DNA from: a virus
Virus record (IMG/VR): IMGVR_UViG_3300043446_004155
Coordinates: 18,625 to 82,624 of that record
DNA length: 64,000 bases
Direction: 5' to 3' (one strand)
Part shown: positions 56,958-63,673 of the stretch, piece after piece
Layout of the letters: the number at the start of each line of letters is the position of its first letter
How positions within the stretch are numbered: the stretch's first letter is position 1
Translations under genes and position numbers: made by a program
The notes under the pieces: model-generated
Databases searched by the model: none
What the model was told of the DNA's origin: nothing
Seen by the model: only the letters and a program-made list of their open reading frames with translations

Positions 56958-57347
56958 TTAGTTGCGCATGTAATACTCTTTTTGTATATTAAGGGGCACA
57001 CCGGCGTCATCAAAATCTTCAGGGTGTATTCCCTGGACAGTTAATTCATCTTCTTCGTCAACTCCTGGGATAACCAACCCAGTACCAATAGCATCAAGCA
57101 GTGACGAATCAAGGGCCAAATCCCTTAACTTATATGCCAAAAGAGCAACCTCTCTTGCACCTGCCATTTGCAAATCGTTTTCTTTGGATCCATACATGAG
57201 AAACAAACCAGCTGCTTGGTAATACAATGTTTCATTCTCCTCAGAATTTGGAGACATTGGATTTGCTTTAGCCAAAAGATCTCTGGCTTGTTGCAAAGCG
57301 TCTGCACGGGTAACACCCTCTTTGCGTTGAAAGAATGTGGCACTCAT
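56958..57347 (-). CDS. Hypothetical protein (129 aa)
   Basis: MSATFFQRKEGVTRADALQQ, then helical repeats (ARDLLAKANPM, YYQAAGLFLMYGSKEN) resembling TPR-like pairs, and an acidic C-terminus. Soluble. Starts 25 nt after leader element F with a G-free spacer. Function unknown. Confidence 0.55.
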   Translation of the reverse strand: MSATFFQRKEGVTRADALQQARDLLAKANPMSPNSEENETLYYQAAGLFLMYGSKENDLQMAGAREVALLAYKLRDLALDSSLLDAIGTGLVIPGVDEEDELTVQGIHPEDFDDAGVPLNIQKEYYMRN

Positions 57348-57372
57348 TGTGTTGAATGATTAGTTTTATTTA

Positions 57373-57400
57373 TGGGTGAGTTTAAGGACATCCCAGGTCC
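57373..57400 (-). promoter_or_regulatory. Leader hairpin, copy F (divergent)
   Basis: TGGGTG pairs with CATCCCA if one base is bulged; the loop keeps GTTTAA and the flank is GGTCC. Same position relative to its gene as copies A-E, but the loop and spacing have drifted. Confidence 0.5.
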
Positions 57401-57590
57401 ATAATGGTATGGGGTGTAGAAGAGCAGCGTCAACCCCGAGGGAATCAGAGTTTCTGCTGCTTCCTCTGGTTGGTAACTGAATGACCTTGCGGCTTGATCA
57501 CCGTGAGGTCACACCCTCATATGTTACGGCACGAACGACATCAGATACATCAATCGTCATATAGTTTCCGTATCAATAAATACAGAACCC
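57401..57590. other. Divergent intergenic region without a gene
   Basis: About 190 nt between a leftward and a rightward unit. GTGA-GG-TCAC is the only compact dyad. It must contain the rightward promoter for the DUF4278 gene, but no clear -35/-10 pair stands out. Confidence 0.4.
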
Positions 57591-57743
57591 ATGACGTTAA
57601 CGTATCGTGGTTGCAAATACAACCAAGAGGAGCAGGCACAGAAAGACAGAGCCTGGTGGAACTTGGCCCACCGTCCCTGGCTTTGCCTGACGTACCGTAA
57701 CATCTGCTACTTTCCTTTTGTTACTGGAGGTCAAATCAAATGA
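57591..57743 (+). CDS. DUF4278-like protein (50 aa)
   Basis: MTLTYRGCKYNQEEQAQKDR, then Trp-rich WWNLAHRPWLCLTYRNICYF. The opening (M-x-LTYRG-x-x-Y) is the DUF4278 signature of cyanobacterial and cyanophage proteins, and LTYRN repeats it. Its stop overlaps the next start (ATGA), so the pair is coupled. Function unknown. Confidence 0.65.
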   Translation: MTLTYRGCKYNQEEQAQKDRAWWNLAHRPWLCLTYRNICYFPFVTGGQIK

Positions 57744-57856
57744 ACAAAGCACTGATCGTCTACCTGGTGGACAAGCGGAAAAAGCAAGTACGCAAAAATG
57801 TGGAGTCCAAGCATGCCGTCACTGCATTAAAAAAACAAAGCGCCGCGACCTTCTGA
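57740..57856 (+). CDS. 38-aa basic mini-protein
   Basis: MNKALIVYLVDKRKKQVRKN then VESKHAVTALKKQSAATF. It begins in the ATGA overlap with the DUF4278-like gene, which strongly supports translation. Short strand followed by a basic helix. It ends 19 nt before the convergent thyX stop. Confidence 0.55.
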   Translation: MNKALIVYLVDKRKKQVRKNVESKHAVTALKKQSAATF

Positions 57857-57875
57857 TCGCCACTCTTTGAGTTCA

Positions 57876-58514
57876 TCAGTCTTCTGCAAAGGCTGCTTCT
57901 CCAATGATGGGGAATTCTTTGCAGAAGATTCTTTTGATTTCTCTGGCAATTTGTTGGTGCTCGAGTTGGGTTCCATTGGAGCAGCGGAGATCAAGATAGT
58001 GGATCCACGACCTGAGTGTACCGTTCATGAACAGACGGGTCTGTGTCGATAATGGCAGAATGGAGCGAGCACATTCCTTAGCAATACCATTGCTTACCAT
58101 CTCGCGATACAAATGTTCTGCGTTTTCATACAATTCACTGATGCGTCGATAATAATTACCAACAAGATCAGGAGATAAGTCATCAATACTGTTTTGCCTG
58201 TTTTTCTGATCTTGTCTACGTAAATGCGGAATAACAGCTGAGCCCAGTTCATTTGTGTCTGCATAACGCTGACTAAATTCCTGGAATGAGAATGACCGAT
58301 GACGAAGAATCTGTGGTGAGATTGCACGCGTCGTTTCAATCTCCACGCACATCCCTGCCATCTCAAATGGACTCCAGTGTTTGTGCTTGATCAGATACTG
58401 CAACAACCGTGGAGCAGTATCCATGTTGTCTTGGTTCTTGGGTGCAGAAACTCTTGCCATCTTGACAATGAGTTCTTCTGCGTTGGGTGTAACCCAGGTC
58501 AAGTTAACATGCAT
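57876..58514 (-). CDS. thyX: Flavin-dependent thymidylate synthase
   Basis: 212 residues. The ThyX motif RHR-x7-S is at 71-81 (RHRSFSFQEFS), followed by SQRYAD, and the later SILPLSTQTRLFMNGTLRSW with HYLDLRC carries FAD/dUMP-binding residues. It methylates dUMP to dTMP using FAD, NADPH and methylene-tetrahydrofolate. Works with the phage dCTP deaminase. ThyX is usual in cyanophages. Confidence 0.95.
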   Translation of the reverse strand: MHVNLTWVTPNAEELIVKMARVSAPKNQDNMDTAPRLLQYLIKHKHWSPFEMAGMCVEIETTRAISPQILRHRSFSFQEFSQRYADTNELGSAVIPHLRRQDQKNRQNSIDDLSPDLVGNYYRRISELYENAEHLYREMVSNGIAKECARSILPLSTQTRLFMNGTLRSWIHYLDLRCSNGTQLEHQQIAREIKRIFCKEFPIIGEAAFAED

Positions 58515-58517
58515 GAG

Positions 58518-58820
58518 TTACTCCACCTCAAATCCATAGCCTTCAGATTGTAGCCGTTGAAGTTGATCAACAGGACAGATCCTCATCTGTGCATGTTCGG
58601 TTGGAGTTTGGAGATGATCCCATCTGATCATCAAAAACTTTTGCTTGGCACCTGATTTATTTGGCTTGAGTTTGATGCCAACAACAGTGCCATAGCGCTG
58701 GGACCTGTACTGTTGAACACGCTCTTTGGTTTCATTGCGTACAGCAAAGATGCCATGAGCTTTAGGACGTTCTGCTACGCGATCACCAATCACGTAATCG
58801 TATTGACGTTTGGTAGTCAT
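58518..58820 (-). CDS. Hypothetical basic protein (100 aa)
   Basis: RQYDYVIGDRVAERPKAHGI then RYGTVVGIKLKPNKSGAKQK and a strand FLMIRWDHLQTPTEHAQMRI: a small SH3/KOW-like beta barrel with basic loops. It ends 3 nt before the thyX start and overlaps the next upstream gene by 4 nt. Nucleic-acid binding is plausible. Confidence 0.6.
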   Translation of the reverse strand: MTTKRQYDYVIGDRVAERPKAHGIFAVRNETKERVQQYRSQRYGTVVGIKLKPNKSGAKQKFLMIRWDHLQTPTEHAQMRICPVDQLQRLQSEGYGFEVE

Positions 58821-59221
58821 TTGGATTTCCAGAGTTGAAAGTGATTGCAGTCGTACGACTCAGCAGTGTCGTACTCAGGAAAGTCAAAGGCGCAGTAACA
58901 ACCATCAACGTTGTGCTGGCAATCACTGCATTTGTTAAGTGCTCTGAATTCAGATGGACTCACCCCAGAATGGGGTGGAACCACCCCGGATGTGAGTGGT
59001 TGATTTGTCATGAGCTTGTGGAGCTGCTCAACAAGATAGAGGTTGCGCTTGGCTTCTTCAAAGAAATCTGCTGATACTTCATGGGTTGTAACCCTGTAGC
59101 TACAGCAGTCGCATTTCTTGCGGCGCCTTGTTGATAGACCAGTCTTCCTGGATTCAATAACCCTGAGTCCAGGTTGATTGCATTGTGGACAGTCAGGAAG
59201 GATTGCCTTCTGAAACGCCAT
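58817..59221 (-). CDS. NrdR-like zinc-ribbon protein with second Cys cluster
   Basis: 134 residues. CPQCNQPGLRVIESRKTGLS then TRRRKKCDCCSYRVTTHEVS is close to the NrdR zinc ribbon (CP-x-C…V-x-x-SR…RRR-x-C-x-x-C-x-R-x-TT-x-E). The C-terminus has CSDCQHNVDGCYCAF, a second metal site. The ATP-cone of NrdR is missing. It may regulate transcription; overlaps its neighbours on both sides. Confidence 0.65.
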   Translation of the reverse strand: MAFQKAILPDCPQCNQPGLRVIESRKTGLSTRRRKKCDCCSYRVTTHEVSADFFEEAKRNLYLVEQLHKLMTNQPLTSGVVPPHSGVSPSEFRALNKCSDCQHNVDGCYCAFDFPEYDTAESYDCNHFQLWKSK

Positions 59222-59522
59222 TGCTTTCTTGAATGTTCAGTGAATCAAGTAGATCAGTCGTTTGCTCTGGTCCGATCAAACTAAATGCATCAACAATCAA
59301 TTGAACATTGGGCACCTCTTTGTAATGTGTGTTGAGGAATAGTTCGGCATACTCAAAATCATCAACTGATCTGGTTAATTTCAACATGATGTCTGACGGC
59401 ATCTCATCAACAATGCGTTGAACAATTGCTGTACGCACTTGATCCCATGCATGATCAGGGATTGCATCAGCAATAAGTTGAGTAATGTCAGTTGTTGATT
59501 CAGGTTGAAGTGGTGTGATCAT
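59193..59522 (-). CDS. Hypothetical acidic protein (109 aa)
   Basis: MITPLQPESTTDITQLIADA is the start; twelve codons upstream in frame run through the terminator and are excluded. Helical and acidic (DQVRTAIVQRIVDEMPSDIM, YAELFLNTHYKEVPNVQLIV). It overlaps the NrdR-like gene by 29 nt. No family recognised. Confidence 0.6.
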   Translation of the reverse strand: MITPLQPESTTDITQLIADAIPDHAWDQVRTAIVQRIVDEMPSDIMLKLTRSVDDFEYAELFLNTHYKEVPNVQLIVDAFSLIGPEQTTDLLDSLNIQESNGVSEGNPS

Positions 59523-59524
59523 GA

Positions 59525-59552
59525 AGAAAAGACCCCTGTCAAAGCAGGGGCC
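59525..59552 (-). terminator. Rho-independent terminator
   Basis: On the minus strand GGCCCCTG pairs with CAGGGGTC (one G.T) around a 6-nt loop, followed by TTTTC. It ends the transcript carrying tRNA-Leu and the gene at 59571, and lies 2 nt before the next start codon. Confidence 0.8.
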
Positions 59553-59570
59553 AAACATTCCGCATGAATC

Positions 59571-59933
59571 TTAGGCAGGTTCAGCCTGTGTGTCCAGGAC
59601 CTGGTCCATTAATCCTGACTCTTTGAGTCGATCCAACATGCCGCACATGATGGTGGCATGGGCATGGGTCTGTTCCATGAACAGCTTTGCCCGCTCTGCC
59701 GACATGGTATGGATACGGCCGGAGGGTTCCACATAACGCCAGCTGCCATCAGGCTGGGGATCACCCTGGAGGGCAAGACGTTCTGAGTTGTGTACGTACC
59801 GTAGTTCGAGGTTGTGATAGTCCTTAAGACCGTCAGCCGCTGTCCAGGTTGCTCCAAGGTTGTAACGCTGATCGTCATCAGTGTATGCGTGGAACTCAGG
59901 AATGAGATGTTTGAATGCAGCAAAGATTTGCAT
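59571..59933 (-). CDS. Hypothetical protein (120 aa)
   Basis: MQIFAAFKHLIPEFHAYTDD then YHNLELRYVHNSERLALQGD, beta-rich, and a helical C-terminus (MSAERAKLFMEQTHAHATIM). It lies 20 nt after tRNA-Leu on the same strand and is closed by a terminator. Function unknown. Confidence 0.6.
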   Translation of the reverse strand: MQIFAAFKHLIPEFHAYTDDDQRYNLGATWTAADGLKDYHNLELRYVHNSERLALQGDPQPDGSWRYVEPSGRIHTMSAERAKLFMEQTHAHATIMCGMLDRLKESGLMDQVLDTQAEPA

Positions 59934-59953
59934 GACTTGAATTGAGTTTGGGT

Positions 59954-60029
59954 TGGTAGCCGACCCCGGATTCGAACCGGGACTTGAGCGATTTTAAGTC
60001 GCTTGCCTCTGCCGTTGGGCTAGTCGGCC
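59954..60029 (-). tRNA. tRNA-Leu (anticodon UAA), class-I-shaped, CCA encoded
   Basis: Acceptor GGCCGAC/GTCGGCT (first pair G.U), D-stem GCC/GGC, anticodon stem AGCGA/TCGCT with loop CTTAAAA giving TAA, T-arm CCCGG-TTCGAAT-CCGGG, discriminator A and genomic CCA. The variable region is only CAAGT (5 nt), whereas bacterial leucine tRNAs normally have a long variable arm. The 5' end overlaps the stop region of the gene at 60020. Confidence 0.9.
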
Positions 60030-60238
60030 TCACTTGGACTTACGCTTACGTCAATTGACGCATGCTGCCAAGTGTGATCTTGAGGCAGGACTTCCATTCC
60101 GTAAGTCCAGCTATCGTAGTCATCCTCATTACGAGGATCTTCATCGATCAAGATGTACTGTGGTGAGTTGTCATGAATGTACTCACCAATGTTAGCCATG
60201 GCCATGGCGAGTAGTTGATCATCGGTGTAATCGGTCAT
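60020..60238 (-). CDS. Acidic hypothetical protein (72 aa)
   Basis: MTDYTDDQLLAMAMANIGEY then IHDNSPQYILIDEDPRNEDD. Strongly acidic, possibly a DNA mimic or host-protein binder. Its last codons and TAG stop lie inside the 5' end of tRNA-Leu (10-nt overlap), so tRNA processing would cut the message at its end. Confidence 0.6.
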   Translation of the reverse strand: MTDYTDDQLLAMAMANIGEYIHDNSPQYILIDEDPRNEDDYDSWTYGMEVLPQDHTWQHASIDVSVSPSEAD

Positions 60239-60246
60239 GGGTAGAA

Positions 60247-60276
60247 ACCAGCCCTAGTATCGAGGCTAAGGCTGGT
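60247..60276 (-). terminator. Hairpin between two leftward genes
   Basis: ACCAGCC and GGCTGGT form a perfect 7-bp stem with a long loop, followed by TTCTACCC on the minus strand. A weak terminator or attenuator after the PcfJ-like gene. Confidence 0.4.
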
Positions 60277-60289
60277 AAACCGTGCGGGC

Positions 60290-62014
60290 TCAGGCAGATT
60301 GTAGCTGCTTCTCCCGTTGTTGCAAGACCTCACGGAAGGCTTCCGTATAAGCCTCACGTTGGTCTTCAGTGAGCCGCTGGTTAGCGACACCAGCGATTTG
60401 TTTGACGGACATCAGGCCCATGTCAACGACCAGCTGGATGGTGAATGTGGGCTTACCATCAATCATGCATAGCACGATGAAGTGCTTACGCTTCTTGATG
60501 TCATCGGCATAGTGGGATGCAGAGCCGACGCAGTTACGTACGGCCTGGCCCCACATAGCCAACTGATGTGTGTCAACAGGCTGGAAGAACGACCAGGTCT
60601 CACCATTGCGTGTAACCCTGATTGGTTCAGGGAATAGATCTTGACGCAATGATTCGTTTGGATTCTGAATCTTCCAGGACTCAGCTTGCACATAGTCATG
60701 GAACTCATTGATGCGCCACCGTTTGGGTGGTGTGAGTTCATTGCCATGGTCAAGGATACGGATTGCCATGGAGAATGTGTCATTTAGTTCATAGAATCCA
60801 ATACGTGCATAACCAACTTCTGAGTCAGGACGAAGTAAATCTTGTGATTCAAGATACTTACGCAGCATTGTGAACATCGATGCAACTGGCATGTGTTCAC
60901 GTAACCAACTAACAAATGCATTTGAGCTGGTGCTGATGCTGCTTGTACGTACTTGACTCAGCCTGATGTAACGGAGTTCTTTGTAATAGGTTTGGTAGTA
61001 ATCAAGTGGGCAGTCAGGCCATATCTTGTTAATCCAGTCAATTGAATCAATGACATGGACAAAGGTTTTAAAGCCTTGAGTAATTGGCTTGCGCTGAGTA
61101 TTACCTGGGTCACTATATGCAAGTGTGCAGCGATCAAGCTCTGCTTGTAACAGCTTCTTAATTGCTGACTTGGAAATGATGTGACTGATTCTTTCCAATA
61201 CGCAAAACGTTGATGACGGGAAGTTAGGGTTCTTATTGAATTCAATTGTTGCATTAAGTAAGTTATCAACAGTTAGACCTTGCTTTAGGTCAAAACACTT
61301 TGCCATCATCGGAGGAAGGTCGGCTGCATCAAAAATGTTCTTGCAGCGCATACGATCAAACAATCCACGGGAGTCAGACCATGTAGGCATGTCTTCCCGT
61401 AGGCTTGCTTCGTATGGACGGATGCAATGCTCAATGATCTCGCGTCCTTTCTGGCAGTAAAGGTTAAAGGCTTGCCACTGGTAGGCACGCCAGCCACTGC
61501 CTTCACTTGATTCAATGTCACCCTTGGTGATGTTCATTGAGTAAGTAAAGGTCTGGACGCCACGAGCACCTTCGTGCTCGATGCACTTATCTTTGCTGGT
61601 CCAGATGTGGTGTGGTGCAGTCTTGGCAGCAGCCGCTGTGTTCTTGAATGCGTAGGCGTGGCCGTACACATACTGATCAGCTTCCTTCTTTGGAGGAAGC
61701 CATGCTGCATACCACACCTGTTCATAGTGATACAGGATGGCAATAACTTTGAGGCGAGCCTGCGGAGTTGCTACGTCCACAGGCGTGGTAAATACTCTGT
61801 AACGATCTGGCGCAGACTGCTGATTGATGTGATCAATCGCAGCTTGCTGATCTGATTCACGCACCACGTTATGTGGGATGAGGTGCGGAATGTTACCGAG
61901 TGGGTACTTAGCTTTCTTGGTTGATGTGGTCTTAGCCTGCTTAGCCAACACCTTTAGTGTTGGGTCATAAGCCAAGAGTTCGGTTTGCAGGTTGGAGGGA
62001 AGTTGGAATTGCAT
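60290..62014 (-). CDS. PcfJ-like protein (574 aa)
   Basis: The C-terminal 130 residues have WSFFQPVDTHQLAMWGQAVR then NCVGSASHYADDIKKRKHFI and GKPTFTIQLVVDMGLMSVKQ, the PcfJ-type domain (N-C-V-G…I…G-x-P-x-x-T-I-x-L…Q-x-x-G-x-x-N) known from conjugative plasmids and phages. The N-terminal 400 residues are unique. Role unknown. Leader element E precedes the start with a G-free spacer. Confidence 0.7.
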   Translation of the reverse strand: MQFQLPSNLQTELLAYDPTLKVLAKQAKTTSTKKAKYPLGNIPHLIPHNVVRESDQQAAIDHINQQSAPDRYRVFTTPVDVATPQARLKVIAILYHYEQVWYAAWLPPKKEADQYVYGHAYAFKNTAAAAKTAPHHIWTSKDKCIEHEGARGVQTFTYSMNITKGDIESSEGSGWRAYQWQAFNLYCQKGREIIEHCIRPYEASLREDMPTWSDSRGLFDRMRCKNIFDAADLPPMMAKCFDLKQGLTVDNLLNATIEFNKNPNFPSSTFCVLERISHIISKSAIKKLLQAELDRCTLAYSDPGNTQRKPITQGFKTFVHVIDSIDWINKIWPDCPLDYYQTYYKELRYIRLSQVRTSSISTSSNAFVSWLREHMPVASMFTMLRKYLESQDLLRPDSEVGYARIGFYELNDTFSMAIRILDHGNELTPPKRWRINEFHDYVQAESWKIQNPNESLRQDLFPEPIRVTRNGETWSFFQPVDTHQLAMWGQAVRNCVGSASHYADDIKKRKHFIVLCMIDGKPTFTIQLVVDMGLMSVKQIAGVANQRLTEDQREAYTEAFREVLQQREKQLQSA

Positions 62015-62036
62015 TGATTTGAGTGAGTAAATAGAA

Positions 62037-62064
62037 TGGGCAGTTTAACGTCATGCCCAGGACG
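62037..62064 (-). promoter_or_regulatory. Conserved leader hairpin, copy E
   Basis: Stem arms TGGGCA/TGCCCA around loop GTTTAACGTCA, flank GGACG, 22 nt before the ATG. The intervening leader is G-free and has no Shine-Dalgarno. The loop and flank are identical to copy D although four of six stem positions differ. Confidence 0.8.
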
Positions 62065-62069
62065 GTTGA

Positions 62070-62321
62070 TCAATCTAGGTCGTCATGTTCGACCAGTTCC
62101 CATTGAGGATCGAGCTGATCAAGATAGGCACAGAAGCCATCTTCATCAAGAGGGATTGGTTCCTCTGGATCCAACTCAACAGTTGTTGTGCATAGTGCAG
62201 GAGCCCATTCTTCAGGGTCGAGATGAGTTGCGTGATAGAGCAAACGCATCTCGTCAACAACTGCTGTAACAGTGACATGGGTATCAGTGAATGAGGTGTG
62301 TTCGATTGCAAGGACAGTCAT
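62070..62321 (-). CDS. Acidic hypothetical protein (83 aa)
   Basis: MTVLAIEHTSFTDTHVTVTA then strands and an acidic loop (LDPEEPIPLDEDGFCAYLDQ). It starts 2 nt after the preceding gene's stop and ends 5 nt before leader element E. Function unknown. Confidence 0.6.
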   Translation of the reverse strand: MTVLAIEHTSFTDTHVTVTAVVDEMRLLYHATHLDPEEWAPALCTTTVELDPEEPIPLDEDGFCAYLDQLDPQWELVEHDDLD

Positions 62322-62323
62322 TG

Positions 62324-62506
62324 TTATTCCTCAATGTAGGAATAGTTTGGTGTGTTGACGCAGCGGTACTTCATCCACAGCTGAGCTGTGTGGTACTCGC
62401 CTTCAAATCGTGTTGTGTCCAGCACGTTTGCACTTGCTCGGCGCTTGGCGCAATCAGCAAGATTGATGCGGTCAAACAAGTTGATAGTGTCAATGAATGC
62501 AGCCAT
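62324..62506 (-). CDS. Hypothetical protein (60 aa)
   Basis: MAAFIDTINLFDRINLADCA then KRRASANVLDTTRFEGEYHT: helical start and a beta end (AQLWMKYRCVNTPNYSYIEE). First gene after leader element G. Similar short proteins of this kind are typical of cyanophage early regions; no family recognised. Confidence 0.55.
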   Translation of the reverse strand: MAAFIDTINLFDRINLADCAKRRASANVLDTTRFEGEYHTAQLWMKYRCVNTPNYSYIEE

Positions 62507-62532
62507 GGTTTGAATTGAGTTAGTGAACAGGA

Positions 62533-62562
62533 CCTGGGACTTACACCTTGCGGATGCCCAGG
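62533..62562 (-). promoter_or_regulatory. Leader hairpin, second class (copy G)
   Basis: CCTGGG and CCCAGG arms are 18 nt apart. The segments CCTGGGACTTACAC and GATGCCCAGG are shared exactly with copy H at 63378-63418. About 26 nt before the start of the 60-aa gene. Confidence 0.6.
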
Positions 62563-62566
62563 ATCT

Positions 62567-62764
62567 TTAGATTAATTTAATGTTTGGAATGCTAACTCCT
62601 GTGCCAGGAACACTGAGTGATCCTTTGACACCATTGGGATTTGCATTGAGAGTTAGTTGGAATGGACCAAGCTTGATTGCTTTAGTCACTGATTTGATTC
62701 CATGTTCTGTGATGTTCACACCATGAATGGTGCGATCAAAACTAATGAGGGATCGTTTAGTCAT
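62567..62764 (-). CDS. DUF4236-like small protein (65 aa)
   Basis: MTKRSLISFDRTIHGVNITE then KLGPFQLTLNANPNGVKGSL and SVPGTGVSIPNIKLI. The last part resembles the G-x-x-(S/V)-x-x-PGTG-x-S motif of DUF4236 domains. A compact beta fold. It overlaps the next upstream gene by 4 nt (ATGA). Confidence 0.55.
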   Translation of the reverse strand: MTKRSLISFDRTIHGVNITEHGIKSVTKAIKLGPFQLTLNANPNGVKGSLSVPGTGVSIPNIKLI

Positions 62765-62967
62765 CGCAGGTCATCCGGAAGCAATGCTTGGGAATCTTCA
62801 TCATCCATATTTGTCATTACAAACTTCTCTCCATTGGGGGCAATAAAGCCCCCAATGAATCCCATGCCAAGACGATCGGATGTTTCCTTCATCTTGGCTA
62901 CGAGTTGCATAGCTTCAAGTCTTTGCATATCCATGGAGTCTGGTATGCGAGGAGTGTTGTCAGTCAT
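62761..62967 (-). CDS. Hypothetical protein (68 aa)
   Basis: MTDNTPRIPDSMDMQRLEAM then QLVAKMKETSDRLGMGFIGG and FIAPNGEKFVMTNMDDEDSQ. Met-rich, helical then beta. The ATG is preceded by a G-free leader of about 27 nt with ACTCAACTCA. The 125 nt before it contain G/C runs near 63073-63095 but no clear terminator. Confidence 0.55.
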   Translation of the reverse strand: MTDNTPRIPDSMDMQRLEAMQLVAKMKETSDRLGMGFIGGFIAPNGEKFVMTNMDDEDSQALLPDDLR

Positions 62968-63092
62968 TGAGATGAGTTGAGTAGGTGTGTGAAGTCTATC
63001 AGGGTTGTCAAGGAATGGATGGGGAGTAACACATAAGTTTATCTAATAGAATTAAATGAACTCCTGGTACTCCCCTCCGGGGGTCTGGGGGA

Positions 63093-63353
63093 TCAGCTGT
63101 GCATAGCTTGATGTTCTTTCCATGCAGCAGTATGCATCTCAGCCATCGTGATAGGCGGTTCGCCTACCTCGTCTGGTGCGTAGTCAACATCAAGTTCATT
63201 CTCAATCATGGGAATGATCTCGTCATCGAGCAGTGCAAGCATGCTCGGAGTGAGATGCTGATCCATTTCGTGACGCTTTGCTTCACGTTCGCTGATTGCT
63301 TTGAGCAGAGTCAAAGCTTCTTGAACGTAAACGTATTCGTTCTTGTAAGTCAT
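63093..63353 (-). CDS. Acidic helical hypothetical protein (86 aa)
   Basis: Start chosen at MTYKNEYVYVQEALTLLKAI, 24 nt after leader element H with a G-free spacer; the 25 codons upstream in frame run through that element. Helical and acidic with DDEIIPMIENELDVDYAPDE. Function unknown. Confidence 0.6.
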   Translation of the reverse strand: MTYKNEYVYVQEALTLLKAISEREAKRHEMDQHLTPSMLALLDDEIIPMIENELDVDYAPDEVGEPPITMAEMHTAAWKEHQAMHS

Positions 63354-63377
63354 GGTTTGGTTTGAAGTGAGTGAATG

Positions 63378-63418
63378 CCTGGGACTTACACACCAAGTTG
63401 GCGTTGGTGATGCCCAGG
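63378..63418 (-). promoter_or_regulatory. Leader hairpin, second class (copy H)
   Basis: Outer arms CCTGGG/CCCAGG with an inner ACCAA/TTGGT stem. Shares its ends with copy G. It lies 24 nt before the start of the 86-aa gene. Confidence 0.6.
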
Positions 63419-63424
63419 TTATTG

Positions 63425-63670
63425 TCATCGTACTGGTTTAGGTAACGTCATGATCCAGCCTGTGTAGTTATCACTGCTGCGATCAACATGAACTAAACCA
63501 TACATCTCAAGCTTGACCAATGCCTGAAGGTATTGATCAATCCTTGACATGGTTGTAGGACACCTCGGTACAAAGCATGGTGCATTCCCATGCTTCTTCT
63601 TGTGATTCAAGAAGTAAGTGTAGAGGTTCCGTTGATTGATGCTGAGTGCGGGCAGTGCTGTGGCTGACAT
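63425..63670 (-). CDS. Winged-helix-like hypothetical protein (81 aa)
   Basis: LSINQRNLYTYFLNHKKKHG then RCPTTMSRIDQYLQALVKLE and LVHVDRSSDNYTGWIMTLP: three helices and a beta wing, the layout of a small winged-helix DNA-binding protein such as MarR or replication-initiator types. Could be an early regulator. The stop of the next upstream gene is 3 nt away. Confidence 0.55.
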   Translation of the reverse strand: MSATALPALSINQRNLYTYFLNHKKKHGNAPCFVPRCPTTMSRIDQYLQALVKLEMYGLVHVDRSSDNYTGWIMTLPKPVR

Positions 63671-63673
63671 GAC

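Noticed and set aside
57591-57600. ATGACGTTAA resembling the leader-hairpin loop
   Set aside because: It is the start of the DUF4278-like gene (MTLTYRG), lacks paired arms, and is on the plus strand; probably coincidence.
57494-57700. 68-codon rightward ORF
   Set aside because: Composition unordered; the overlapping DUF4278-like frame has a family signature and a coupled partner.
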